Positions 50,409 to 60,824 of a DNA stretch of 64,000 nucleotides are shown here, in pieces (within the stretch, counting starts at the first letter, position 1; the number at the start of each line of letters is the position of its first letter). The notes below the pieces were generated by a model. That model did not search any database, was not told where the DNA came from, and saw nothing but the letters and a program-made list of their open reading frames with translations. The translations under genes and the position numbers were made by a program. This DNA comes from Paramoeba atlantica (taxonomy: Eukaryota; Discosea): NCBI GenBank assembly GCA_977017575.1, contig CDRNVI010000164.1, forward strand, positions 124,001-188,000, given 5' to 3'.

Positions 50409-53400
50409 ATGGCTGTGGTTCGTCCTCGAAGTGAACAAGAACAGCATCCTTCTTTTGTTTTTCTTTTTTTTTCTTTTCTTTTCTTTTTCTTTTTTTCTTT
50501 TTGAAAAGGCTTACTTTTCTTTCTTTCTCTCTTTTCTTTTTTCCCTCTCTCTTTCTCTTTTGCTTTCTCTTTCTCTTTCTTCTCTTTTTAGTTTGGAGGA
50601 TGGTCTGGACTTTTGTTTCGATTTGTACTCGTTTATTGTCTCATTAGTTATTTTTCGACTGGTGTTAATTTTGGAGGAGAGAAGAGAGAAGAAGAGACAG
50701 AGAGAGAATGGGATACAGAGAAAGAAAGAGAGAAAGGAGAAGAAAATCAAATAGAAGGGGGGAAAAGAGAGAGTCTCTCTCTGAAAGGAAAGGGGAGAAA
50801 GGGAGAGAGAGAGAGGGAGAGAGAGAAGAAGAAAAGATTTGGGTTTGGAAATATTATAAAAATGGGTTCTTTTGTTGTTTTGAGAGGTTTTGTTTCTGAA
50901 GAAGAACTTTTTGAAGAAAATGATCCTACTTTTTCGGTTTTTTCTCTTTCTTCTTCTCTCTTCCTTTCTTATCTCTTTCTCTTTCTTATCTCTAATTTTT
51001 TCTTTTCTTCCTTTTGTGGCATTCCTTTTTCTCTCTCCTCTCTTTTTTTCTCTTCCTCTTCTTTTTAGTTCTACCATTCTTTTTCAACAAATCTTATCTA
51101 TGGAGAAGAATTCTCTCAAATGGAAACTTTTACAATCCCAACTTCTCTCTCTTTACAAAATAATGGATCTCTCTTTCTTCATTTGTTTTGTGATCTCTCT
51201 TCTTCTCTCTCTCCTTCTTCTTCTTCTTCTTTTCCTTCTGTTTTTTATTACAAACACAGGCTCAATGTTTTTCAACAAGTTGAAGAAGAGGATAAAGAGA
51301 AGAAGTTTTTATTGATGGGAGAGGAAGAGAGAGAGGAAGAGGGAGAGGGAGAGAGAGAGGAAGATTGTTTTGAAAAAGAAAAAGAAATCTCAGAAGAGAG
51401 ATTTGAAAGTAGTCAAGAAATCTCTGAAAACAGAGAAGAAAAGAGAGAAGAAAATGGAGAAGAAAATGGAGAAGAAAAGGAAAAATATTTTTCTTTTTGG
51501 GCAACAAATATCTCAGTTCATCTCATCACAGAAACAAGACGTCTCTCTCCCTCTCTTATTCCTCCTTCTCTCTCCAATTTCGTCTCTTTTTCAAAAGAAG
51601 AGAGAGAAGAAAGAGAGAGAGAAGAAGAAAGAGTTTATTTTCCGATTGTTTTTTTTAATCGGTTTTGGAATTTACCAGAACATTTTTCGATGGTAAATGA
51701 AAGCACAAAAGAGTTGGAATTGAATTTGGAGATTTCTTCCATGTCTTTCTTTTTGTTTCAGTTTTATAATCAGGTGTTTTTTTTTTCTTTATTTTTTCTT
51801 TTTTGTTTTATTTTGTATTTGTTATTTTTGTTCTTTTTTTCTTCTTCTCTCTTTACATTTTTCCATCATGAAAATTTCTTTCTCTATCTCTTCCCTCCCT
51901 CTCCTTTCTTCTTTCTCTCCTTCCTTCTCTCTTTCCCTCTCTCTCTCTCTCTCCAGTTTGAAGAATCGCTCCTCCAACAAACCCAAGCAATGGGGTCCTC
52001 TCCAAAAGAACTCTCAAATCTCAAAAGAATGCTCCTAGAAACAAATCCGTTCTTATTAGGGACCACTTTTTTCGTCACGCTTTTACACACAATTTTTGAT
52101 TTTTTGGCATTTAAAAATGATATTTCTTTTTGGAAGAATCGGAAGAGTGTGGAGGGGTTGTCGACTAGGAGTGTTTTGTTGAGGAGTTTTTGTGGGGTTT
52201 TTTCTTTTTTTCTTTTTTTCTTTTTTTCTTTTTTTCTTTTTCATTTTGGATGTTTTTGAGTTTTATTATTTTGATTGTTGTTTGAATTGTTTGTTTTTTA
52301 ATAATATTTTTTCAAATGAAATAGTTTATTATCTTTTTATACTTAATGGATAACGAAACGAGTTGGATGATTATTTGTAGTTCTGGAATTGGAGTTTTGA
52401 TTGATTTGTGGAAAATTACCAAAGTTCTTTTCTTCTTTCTCTTTTTTCTCTCCTCTTCTCTTCTCTTTTGTAATCTTTCTCTCCCTCTCTCTCTCTTCTC
52501 TTCATGTTGTTAGGTTTTTGATGTTTCAACAACAACCTCTTTTCCATACATCCAACTCAAAGACAAAAAATCTTATGTGAGTAAGACAAAAGAATATGAT
52601 GAATATGCGATGCGATATCTCTCTTATGTTTTATATCCTTTGATTGTTTGTTATGCGATTTATTCTTTGGTTTATCAAACTCATAAAAGGTCTTTTCTTT
52701 TCTTTTTATTCTTCTTCAGAATTGAATTTATTTTTGAATAAGAAAAAAAGATTAGGATAAATTTTCTTTTCTTTTTCAGCTTCTAATCTCTTTTCTAAAA
52801 ACCATCTCTCCTCTCTCTTTCTCTCTCTTTCTCCTCTCTCACAGTTGGTATTCATGGATCCTCTCAACCCTCACCGGATGCGTTTACACATTCGGATTCA
52901 TAATGATGACTCCTCAAATCTTTATCAACTACAAACTCAAATCTGTTGCTCATCTTCCTTGGAGGCAATTAACATACAAGTTTTTGAATACAATTATTGA
53001 TGATTTGTTTGCTTTTATTATTACTATGCCTATTTTGCATCGGTTGGCTTGTTTTCGAGATGATTTGGTTTGTTTTTGTTTTTTGTTTTTTGTTTTTTGT
53101 TTTGTTTTCTCTTTTCTCTTTCTTTTCGAAAATCGTTTCAAAACTTTGAATTTTTCACTTTTCTGAAATCATTTTTTTTAGATTTTTTTGATTTGTTTGT
53201 ACCAAAGATGGATCTACCCTGTCGATGAAAAGAGATTAAATGAGTATGGAAGTCGAGCAGATCAGACTGAAGAAATAGAAGAAAATGAGGGAGGGGTTGA
53301 GAGAGAGGAGAGAGAAAGAGAGGGGGGAGATGAGGAATCAGAAAGAGAAGGAGGAGAAAGAAAAAGGGAAGAGAAAGAAAAAGAGAGGAAAAAAGGAAAG

Positions 53401-53439
53401 AAAAAAGATCAAAACTCTGAAAGGCTGAAAAAGGAGTAA
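50409..53439 (+). CDS. CLPTM1: CLPTM1-family multi-pass membrane protein
   Basis: Eight exons: 50409-50456, 50592-50936, 51069-51773, 51957-52196, 52325-52423, 52514-52689, 52845-53067, 53182-53439; about 697 residues. The N-terminus is short, followed by a membrane helix (GLLFRFVLVYCLISYF) and a lumenal part with NNGSLFLHLF and the conserved FNRFWNLPEHF. The diagnostic C-terminal half has ETNPFLLG, HTIFDFLAFKNDISFW, GVLIDLWKITK, MMTPQIFINYKLKSVAHLPW, NTIIDDLFAFIITMP and LYQRWIYPVDEKRLNEYG. CLPTM1 is an ER/plasma-membrane protein that retains receptors (GABA-A in animals) and its relative CLPTM1L scrambles GPI precursors; the role in a protist is unknown. Lumenal and cytosolic tails carry long Glu/Arg/Lys runs from GA-rich microsatellites. 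Confidence 0.93.
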
Positions 53440-53752
53440 AAAATAATGAATAAAATGAAATAAAAAGAAGAAAAATTCAATGATTGATTTATTTATTTCA
53501 AAATTTAAAATCAATTCTCTAAAAAAAGAGTTTTTGAAGACCCAACAAAAATCGATAAAAAAAGAAGAGAGAAAGAATCTCATTTTCACATCCCCCGATC
53601 AATCCTCAAAGAAGGTTTTTCACACCCACCAAAGCAATAAACTCTTTCTTTCTCTTTGGAGTAAAAAAAAAAAGAATCATTGGGAGAAGAAGAATTAAAA
53701 ATCAGAACCCAAAAAATTCCAACCAAAGTCCCAATCTCCACCAAAAATCTTC
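53440..53752. other. Intergenic region between convergent genes
   Basis: AT-rich, with AATAAA-like motifs near 53448 and 53459 that could end the CLPTM1 transcript. Nothing else seen. Confidence 0.4.
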
Positions 53753-56700
53753 TTACCTCCTCGTTTTCTTTCCTTTTGCACCCCTGCTAACTCTCCCCCT
53801 CCCTCCTCTCGCTCTTCCTCTTCCTCTTCCCCCCCTTCCTCTCCCACCCCTTTGGCCCCTTTCACTTTGGCCCATTGATCCACCTCCTCCCCTTGATCCT
53901 CCACTCGCTCCTCTTGATCCTCCACTTGCTCCTCTCCCTGCTCCTCCTCCTCTCCCTCGACTTTCTTGTCCTCCTCCTCCACCACCAAAATGGAAGTTCG
54001 TTTGTGGTTGTGCACTCCCACCTGGTCCTCCTCGTCGCATTCCCGGACAATTTGGGTGACAAGGACAACTTCCAACAAAGGGATATTCATCATCTTCTAA
54101 ATCCTCTTCTTCTGAGTCCTCCTCTTCGGAGTCTTCCTCATCCGAGTCTTCATCATTTTCACGTTCTAAAAAGGTCATCAAAAGACTACTCAATAAATCT
54201 TTCCTCGAAATGCCATAGAGCTCCTCACAGAAGGTTAATTTCAACATTTGCGCAATTTCTGGGTAGGTTTCGAAACTTTTCTCCAACCGCTCGCTTGGGA
54301 TCACATTACACCATCTCGTTGGGACAGGAAGATCTAAATTTTTTCCGATATCTCCTTTTCCACCACACCCATTACAAGGGAAACCAGTGAGACCCTGAAA
54401 CCAATGTGTGTCACAGTTTGGACAGTGAGAATTTCGATAATCCCCAAGACAGGTCCCAAATCCTGGGCACTCATTACAGTGGTTGTGAAATTTCCCACAA
54501 TCAGGGCGGGGGTCGCCATTACAGACCCTCGTAATATAATATTTCCACCCACACTCACACTCTACGTCTGCGCCCTCACTCCCATCTTCGTAATCACCAC
54601 CGTAAGAGGATTGATAGAGGAGATCTTGAACTGAAACTCTGATGTCTCCATCACAGGTTTCACAACCAAAGGAAGTGACCTCAGTTTGAAGACCAGAGGT
54701 AAGACGAACATGACCCTTTTGGATTGCTGCTTTGAGACAACGCGAAACATTTTTCGGCGACTCAACCCCAGCCTTTTTGAGTAAGTTATGGACTTGTTCA
54801 CAAGTATAGATCAGCTTTTCTTCCTTGTCAAGGGGTGTTTGATTTTTGTTTTTTTGGTGATCCACACTGTACGATGGGATGGCTGAGGAAGGGAAAGAAG
54901 GGATCGAATTAAGTTTCAAAGCGTTTGAGTAAGTCAAAGCTCCAAGTTGTTTCGTTTTAGTACACCAAATATTTCGAAACGAAGAAGAGATTTCCGAAAG
55001 AGCATTCCCAAGGTCAATAAGTTGATCACAACGCGCAGAAAAATAAATTCTCGAAGTTCGAGAAATAACTTTGTGTGGTGACCAATCTTCTTCCAGCTTC
55101 CACTCATTTTCTTTTTCATGTTTCGAGCAGACACAACGACGTCCAAAAGCATCCACTGAAGGCTGAGAAAATTGGAGTACCATCACACCATCCCCATATG
55201 GATCGAGAGAATCATTCTCCTCGTCATCACTCTCCTCGTTATCATTCTCCGAAGCAATGAAAGTCACACCCTCAATATGATCAACAGAGAACCGCACACG
55301 AAAGACTCGAGTACTTCGAAAACGACCAAATTCGCCAATAGCATAGGCATAATCAAGTTCATCTTTATCCATTTGATCTTTCAACTTTTTTCGAGCCGCA
55401 TCATCAAGTTTCTCCTCATCATCATCATCACTATCCTCATCATCTGAACTCCAAACACCTCCTCCCATAAACCCACCCCCAAAAAGTCCAAAACCAGATG
55501 CTCCTTGACCATCTTTCTTGATTTTTGAGAGTCTTTCCTCAGAGGGGGGCAAATATTCATTTCTTGGGCATGGGATAAACTCAAACATATCAAGGCAAAG
55601 AAATCGATTCTCTTTATCAATTCTGAAAGAGAATTGGAAAGGATACGATGCAAGAAGTGAAAAATAATTTTCTTGGGAATTTGGTGCTTGATGTTGGGGA
55701 GAGGGGGAGGGTTGGGAAGAGGGGGAAGAGGAGGAAGAGGAAGAAGAGGAAGAGGGGGAAGAGGAAGAGGGGGAAGAGGGGGAAGAGGAAGAGGGGGAAG
55801 AGGGGGAAGAGGAGGAAGAGGAGGAAGAGGAGGAAGGGAGAGGAGAAGGAGAGGGGAAAGGGGAAGAGGAAGGGGAAGGGGAAGGAGTAGGAGTAGGAGG
55901 AGAATGTTTTCGAAGAAGATCAACAAGTTCTGATTTTTCGATACAAGCAGAATAATCAACTCCTTTCTCTTTCAAAGCCTTTTTAAGTGCTGGAACCCTC
56001 ATATTTTCGATTGGTGTCTCTGAAGAGTTCGACGATGCTGAAGAAGGGGAGGGAGAGGGAGAGGGAGAAGGGGTTGTTGAATTTGCTGTTGGTGCAAAAG
56101 GGTTGATACTTTCTGTTTTTTCTGAAAATGGGTTTCTTCCCCAAGGTTTGCCAGCCGGAGTAGAAGAGGGTGGCTGACGGAACAGATCAGATTTTGCTTT
56201 AAAAGGGTTTTCATTTGATGAGTCTCCTCGTCCAAATGCAAATGTGGGTGATGAAGTTGAACTAAACGGGTTGGTTGATGATGGTGATGATGAAGTTGGT
56301 GACCCAAATAATCCAGGCGAAGGCGCAGAAGATGTCGATGAAGAAGAACCAAGAGAAGGTGGACCAGCAAAAAAACTGATCGATTTTACTGTGGTAACTC
56401 GAGTAGTTATTTCTTCCCAACATTCATCCTCAGGAATTGGTTCTTTGGAAAAGGTATAATCACTTTCTGGAGGATCATCGTCATCGTCGTCATCTGGACC
56501 CCATGATTCAGGTGCGTCTTGCCAACGTTGGTCATTCCCTCCATCCCAAACAAAATGAGGAAGCTCAGGTTTTTTTTTCACTTCCGCCTTCCAATTGACC
56601 AATCCCTCAACAGAACGTCCCTTGAAAGACTTCATATAATGTGCAAAATCGTTCACGTCCATCACACCAAGTTCACGATGTTCCTCCGACAAAAGTCTGG

Positions 56701-56875
56701 GGCGATAGGCATACTCAAGACATAAACCTGGATTCCCAGTTTTACAAGCAGAGTCATACCCACAGTAAGAGAGATGAAGTCCTGCCTGACCACGTGTGAG
56801 AGCTTCATACATAAAAACTGTATTTTCAATCGTCATTTTCTTGTCACCTTCCTCGAACATTTTCGAAAAATCCAT
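53753..56875 (-). CDS. Unrecognised 1040-residue protein: NPF motifs, SAP-like motif, Cys-rich region, RGG tail
   Basis: One uninterrupted frame from ATG 56875 (MDFSKMFEEGDKK). Order: a unique N-terminal domain with SYCGYDSACKTGNPGLCLEY; an acidic stretch; a Ser/Pro region with four NPF tripeptides (about 200-285), the ligand of EH domains; a SAP-like helix pair (VPALKKALKEKG...CIEKSELVDLLRKH, about 286-322); a Pro/Ser run from a GGGGAAGAGGAA-type repeat (55690-55890); a conserved-looking middle domain; a Cys-rich region (about 740-838; CETCDG, CECGW, CNECPGFGTC, CPNCDTHWF, CNGCGGKG) that resembles paired zinc ribbons; an acidic stretch; and an RGG box (about 940-1040). The RGG and SAP parts point to nucleic-acid binding. 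I do not recognise a family. Divergent from the next gene, 220 bp between starts. Confidence 0.8.
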   Translation of the reverse strand: MDFSKMFEEGDKKMTIENTVFMYEALTRGQAGLHLSYCGYDSACKTGNPGLCLEYAYRPRLLSEEHRELGVMDVNDFAHYMKSFKGRSVEGLVNWKAEVKKKPELPHFVWDGGNDQRWQDAPESWGPDDDDDDDPPESDYTFSKEPIPEDECWEEITTRVTTVKSISFFAGPPSLGSSSSTSSAPSPGLFGSPTSSSPSSTNPFSSTSSPTFAFGRGDSSNENPFKAKSDLFRQPPSSTPAGKPWGRNPFSEKTESINPFAPTANSTTPSPSPSPSPSSASSNSSETPIENMRVPALKKALKEKGVDYSACIEKSELVDLLRKHSPPTPTPSPSPSSSPFPSPSPLPSSSSSSSSSSPSSPSSSSPSSPSSSSPSSSSSSSSSSPSSQPSPSPQHQAPNSQENYFSLLASYPFQFSFRIDKENRFLCLDMFEFIPCPRNEYLPPSEERLSKIKKDGQGASGFGLFGGGFMGGGVWSSDDEDSDDDDEEKLDDAARKKLKDQMDKDELDYAYAIGEFGRFRSTRVFRVRFSVDHIEGVTFIASENDNEESDDEENDSLDPYGDGVMVLQFSQPSVDAFGRRCVCSKHEKENEWKLEEDWSPHKVISRTSRIYFSARCDQLIDLGNALSEISSSFRNIWCTKTKQLGALTYSNALKLNSIPSFPSSAIPSYSVDHQKNKNQTPLDKEEKLIYTCEQVHNLLKKAGVESPKNVSRCLKAAIQKGHVRLTSGLQTEVTSFGCETCDGDIRVSVQDLLYQSSYGGDYEDGSEGADVECECGWKYYITRVCNGDPRPDCGKFHNHCNECPGFGTCLGDYRNSHCPNCDTHWFQGLTGFPCNGCGGKGDIGKNLDLPVPTRWCNVIPSERLEKSFETYPEIAQMLKLTFCEELYGISRKDLLSSLLMTFLERENDEDSDEEDSEEEDSEEEDLEDDEYPFVGSCPCHPNCPGMRRGGPGGSAQPQTNFHFGGGGGGQESRGRGGGAGRGASGGSRGASGGSRGGGGSMGQSERGQRGGRGRGGRGRGRARGGRGRVSRGAKGKKTRR
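55690..55890 (+). repeat. GGGGAAGAGGAA-type minisatellite inside the 1040-residue gene
   Basis: Purine-rich repeat of GGAAGA and GGGGGAAGA units. On the coding (minus) strand it encodes Pro/Ser runs (SSPSSPSSSS) and keeps the frame open. Confidence 0.85.
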
Positions 56876-57095
56876 CTTCTCTTTGTTTGTTTCGTGTCGA
56901 GTGGCCAACGACAGAGAAAAGAGGAAAAAAACACAAAAAGGCGAAACTCGAAAAGGTTGTGCTAAATTTAGAAAACTAAAATATCCCACACTTTTTTCCA
57001 CTTCTTTTTCACCTTTTTCTTCCCTCGCCCAAAGTCGTTTTCTCTCCTCTCTCCTCTTTCCTCTCTCTCTTGTTTCCTTCTTTTTTTTTTTTGAA

Positions 57096-58157
57096 ATGGC
57101 TTCTCATACATGCAACCTCCGCTCACGAATTCGAGGTCTTTTCTGGGGATTGAGCATTGGTGATCGAAATGGAGGACCACAAAGGCTTGCATATCTTCTC
57201 TGTGACCATGTCTACTCCCACAAAGGACTCGATCAAGAAGATCTTTGGGAAAACTATTATCATCGATGGTATTCAAAATTTGGGTTTGATACAGGAGGTA
57301 CGTTGGTAACAATCGCAATGATGAAGAAAGCAAGGATGGATCTTACTGCGAGAGATTGTGCAAAGGATCTTTATGACCGTGGGAAGAAAAGAGGAGAATT
57401 CCCTGCTGGTGTTGGAAGCGCTCATCGTGATTCAGTCCTCTCTTGTTTTCCTTTTTTTCCTTTGGATGACCCCCAAAAAAAGAGCGGCGGATTGTTGACG
57501 GAAAACAATTTATTAGATGTTTGTGACCTGGAATCTGAAGTCACTCATTACTCTCCACAAAGTAAAGCTGCTTGCCGTGTTGTAAACGTCATCTGTCGTC
57601 TTTTGATCACCTCCACTTTCGATTCTCTTGATGGTTGTCTTCGATATCTTTGCGAAAATCCTCACTTAATTTCCCCTGATTTTACGACACGATTTAAAGT
57701 TGAATCAATGCTTCAGAGACATATTGAAAAGGAAAAGAGAAGTCTTTCTTCACTCGATCGAGGAGGGTACTCGATTAACACTTTGGATACTGCCCTTTAT
57801 TTCGTCCGATCCACCAGTTCTTTTGAATCTGCAATGAAAAAGTCAGTAGCATTTGCAGGTTGTGGGAATTACTGTCCTGTGTTGGTTGGGCCAATTGCTG
57901 GAGCTCTCTATGGTATTGAACAAGTTGAAAAGTGCTCTTTAATATCTCACTCTCACAACTCGCAATCGATTTGCACCACCAAAAGGGAAGGATTGAAAGA
58001 GTGTGTTGCTCTTTGTGACCAGATGATCGAAAGCCCAACTGGTAAGTACCATCAAAAACCGAATCGATACACACCACTTGACCTAGCAGATTACTTATCA
58101 AATAGAATTTCTGACTTATGGGAAAAGGATGAGGAACCAAAAGAAAGAGAAAATTAA
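57096..58157 (+). CDS. ADP-ribosylglycohydrolase-family protein, probably inactive
   Basis: 353 residues without intron; the start is the first ATG after a T-run (MASHTCNLRSRIRG). Family features: RGLFWGLSIGDRNGGP (first loop, usually GDALGxP), SEVTHYSPQSKAACRVVNVI (the usual TH..P....A helix), GGYSINTLDTALYFV (the usual G-Y-V-x-x-T-L-x-x-A-L), and GPIAGALYGIE. The acidic residues that bind the two magnesium ions are missing. Where active enzymes have a T-D-D-T near the N-terminus this has FDTGGTL, and where they have G-D-x-D-(T/S) near the C-terminus it has GCGNYCP. Active members remove ADP-ribose from proteins; this one may bind ADP-ribose or be a structural relative. Convergent with the NadD gene, 113 bp apart. 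Confidence 0.85.
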   Translation: MASHTCNLRSRIRGLFWGLSIGDRNGGPQRLAYLLCDHVYSHKGLDQEDLWENYYHRWYSKFGFDTGGTLVTIAMMKKARMDLTARDCAKDLYDRGKKRGEFPAGVGSAHRDSVLSCFPFFPLDDPQKKSGGLLTENNLLDVCDLESEVTHYSPQSKAACRVVNVICRLLITSTFDSLDGCLRYLCENPHLISPDFTTRFKVESMLQRHIEKEKRSLSSLDRGGYSINTLDTALYFVRSTSSFESAMKKSVAFAGCGNYCPVLVGPIAGALYGIEQVEKCSLISHSHNSQSICTTKREGLKECVALCDQMIESPTGKYHQKPNRYTPLDLADYLSNRISDLWEKDEEPKEREN

Positions 58158-58270
58158 AAAAAAAATAATAATAATTCTAAAAAACAAGCAATTGCAAGGG
58201 GTCAGAAAATGACACACACACATTCAAAATTATTCTCTTTTTTCTGATGTGTTAGACTCTTTCAATAAAA

Positions 58271-58885
58271 TTATTTGTAAAGATCATGTTTGAGGATGTA
58301 GTCAATGAGATCTGAAACCAACAATTCACTTTTTCTTGTTTCTTTCAATTCTCTCCGAACTTGGGTTGAAGACCCATCATCACTTGCAAAGTCTTTTAAA
58401 AAGAGATGGGGTTTTTCACAATACCACATCCCACTCTCAGAAATCTCAACCCCAGCTCGAGGAAAGATAATAAAAGGAAGTAAAGAGATCAGTTTATCAG
58501 CGTCGTCCCAGGTATGAATCGTTTTGGCATTATCAGCCCCAATCAAGAAGAAGTATTCTCTTTTTGGATTGCGAAATTGGTCCAAGAATTTCAAAAGAAA
58601 AGGATATGTTTGCCCTTTTGTGTCCACTTTTGATTCAAAATCATTGACAATCACTTGATTGGGCAGGTATTTGTCAGCTAAGAGTTGACACATTGCTACA
58701 CGATGGTGAAAGGAGATAAGGTGACTTTTATCAGCATGATCGTTACAGGGAAGGAGCCAAACAGAATCAATAACTTTCCTTTCAAAGAGATAATCAAAGA
58801 GTTTTTGGTGGCTTTTTGTCGGAGGATTGAAAGACCCTCCAAAGAGAAGAATTTTTTGGATCTTGTCCGATGAAGAAGAACTCAT
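58271..58885 (-). CDS. Nicotinate/nicotinamide-nucleotide adenylyltransferase, bacterial NadD-like
   Basis: 204 residues, no intron. It joins NaMN or NMN to AMP from ATP in NAD synthesis. Signature: LFGGSFNPPTKSHQKL (nucleotidyltransferase G-x-F-x-P-x-x-x-x-H), RVAMCQLLADK, EYFFLIGADNAKTIHTW (IGADN is the bacterial NadD hallmark), IIFPRAG, and SSTQVRREL (the ATP-binding (I/S)SSTxxR). Length and the IGADN/FPR motifs are closer to bacterial NadD than to animal or fungal NMNAT, whose first motif is usually ACGSFNPIT. An extended N-terminal Ser run is not a convincing targeting signal. It shares a 159-bp divergent promoter region with the ankyrin gene. Confidence 0.88.
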   Translation of the reverse strand: MSSSSSDKIQKILLFGGSFNPPTKSHQKLFDYLFERKVIDSVWLLPCNDHADKSHLISFHHRVAMCQLLADKYLPNQVIVNDFESKVDTKGQTYPFLLKFLDQFRNPKREYFFLIGADNAKTIHTWDDADKLISLLPFIIFPRAGVEISESGMWYCEKPHLFLKDFASDDGSSTQVRRELKETRKSELLVSDLIDYILKHDLYK

Positions 58886-59044
58886 TTTCTCTCCTCAAAA
58901 CCCCAAACTGGAAAAGAACTTTTTCTTTTTTACACAACAACTGGTGGGAAAAAAGCAGGAAAAAAATGGTCTCGATTATTTAGAACCCCAAAATTAGCCT
59001 TCCCCTTCTTTTTTCTGTTTGGCAGTTTGTTTCTCGTTTGGGAA

Positions 59045-60676
59045 ATGACCAGCCGACAGTGGTTTGATGCTGTGAGCACAGGGGATTGTGAGAAAGCTCG
59101 CCAACTCATCCTCCATTCAAAATCTCACAATTTCGATATTGCTCCTCGAGGGCAGGTTTTTAACCTTTCATCCCAATTGAAAGAGATTCCATTTTTCCTT
59201 TCAAAACTTGTTATTTTGTTTCAGCCTTCGGATCGAATTCCTTTGCGTATTGCTTGTGAAAGAGGAGATATTGAAATGGTCAAAATTTTAATCAAAAATG
59301 GCGCAGATACCAATCTAATTTCAAGATTTTCGAGGGCTCTGGGAAAAGATGGGGTGATCATGAGTTGTGCAAGTTATGACCCACAAATTCTCTCATTTGT
59401 GTTTGACGAGCTGGAAGGGGTTTGTTTTTTGTTTCAAGTTTCCTTCTTTGGTTTTTTAATCTCGCAGAATCTCTTAAAAATCGAGTGCAGGACATCACAG
59501 TCACCCCTCTTTGTTATGCTTGTGACCTGAAAAACCTTGAGTTTGCGAGGTTTCTAATTTCGAAGAATTGCCCAGTTAATGGACAAGACGGTCGGCTAAT
59601 ATCTCGAACACCTCTCCTTGCTGCCTGTATGTCTAAAGAGGTTGAGATGGTTGAATTACTTTTGCAAAATGGGGCGCAAACCACTGTCAAGGTTTTTTGA
59701 TCTTTCCAGAATGAGACACTTGATGATCTCTCATTCTGATCTCTTTTCATTGTGCATTTCAGGATCGGAGTATTCTCTATGAGGTTTGTTACTGTCGTTG
59801 TTTCGAACTGATCCAAACTCTTGTGGATTATGGGGCGAATGTCAACGAATTTTGTAATGGTGCTACACCTTTGATACTTCTGAGTCGAGCTGGATCTGTG
59901 GTTAACCAACTAGAAACTGTTGAATTTTTATTGAAAAGAGGTGCGAACATCGCTCTTACGGATCTGGTTCAATGTTATTTGATCTTCAAGAGTGTATTTG
60001 TTTCCATCATTGACTTTTTTTCCCAGCATGGTCAAACTTGTCTTCACGCTGCAGCTTTGAAAGGGAACCTACTTCTTGTAAAGCTCCTCTGTGAATATGG
60101 TGCTGACCCAGATGCAAAAGATTCTCAGGTTGTGTGTCGAGTCTTTTTGATTGGAAATTCTGTGGGTGTAAAATTTCTCAGAAAAGTAATTAGGGAAGGA
60201 CTCCAGCTGATTTAACATCCTCTCCACCACTAAAGAAGTTTCTCGAGGTCGTTATATTCTTCTCAAAATTATCCTTCAATATTACCTCTCTCCCCTTCAA
60301 AAAGTTCACTTACAAAAAAAAGGAATTCGTTCTCATTGATAGTTCAATTAAACCCGCAAAACGAGGAGAGGAAGAAGAAGAAGAAGGAACCAAAAAAAGA
60401 AAGAACTCTCAAAATGGGTCCGTTCAGAGTGAGATGATTGCGAACAAAAAGCCTCGCTTGGACGTAAGTTGAGGGAACGGTTTTTTCTGTAGACTGAGTT
60501 CACATTTTTTCCCTCTTTCACTCCAAGTTTGTTTCGTTCATTTTTACTTTTCTTCTTTCCTTTTGATTTTTTTCAAACTCTTTGCTCTTTAGGGCAGGTG
60601 CGGCTCTTCTTCTCCCCACAACACGAAGCTTCACAAAGCAAGAGAAATTGTAAATTCTTGCGCAATATCCCCATAA
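59045..60676 (+). CDS. Ankyrin-repeat protein
   Basis: Probable exons: 59045-59155, 59225-59419, 59491-59691, 59763-59966, 60027-60128, 60194-60463, 60593-60676; about 388 residues, ending GRCGSSSPHNTK...AISP. All joints are GT-AG and in phase. Repeats, about one per exon: DRIPLRIACERGDIEMVKIL, VTPLCYACDLKNLEFARFL, RTPLLAACMSKEVEMVELLL, ATPLILLSRAGSV, and QTCLHAAALKGNLLLVKLL with YGADPDAKD. A basic tail with Glu run and KKRK follows, possibly a nuclear signal. If the last intron (donor GTAAGT at 60464) is not spliced, the protein ends at TGA 60470-60472 instead. Ankyrin repeats bind proteins; no catalytic domain is present. Confidence 0.82.
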
Positions 60677-60824
60677 TAATAAGCTTGAAGGAGGAATGGG
60701 AGAAAAAAAACAAAAGAACAAAAACTAAGTGCACACACTAGACACTAGAGTTCATCATTCAAAAAAAAAAAGAATTTCTCTTTTCTTCTGTGGTTAGTTA
60801 GCTTAAATAAAAAAATTTCTTAAT

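Noticed and set aside
50511-51077. 188-codon basic frame antisense to CLPTM1 exon 2
   Set aside because: Mirror of pyrimidine-rich introns and GA-rich coding repeats; no homology seen.
55648-55933. Arg/Gly-rich frames opposite the Pro/Ser run as a second RGG protein
   Set aside because: Reverse reading of the GGGGAAGAGGAA repeat; the real RGG box is at the other end of the gene on the coding strand.
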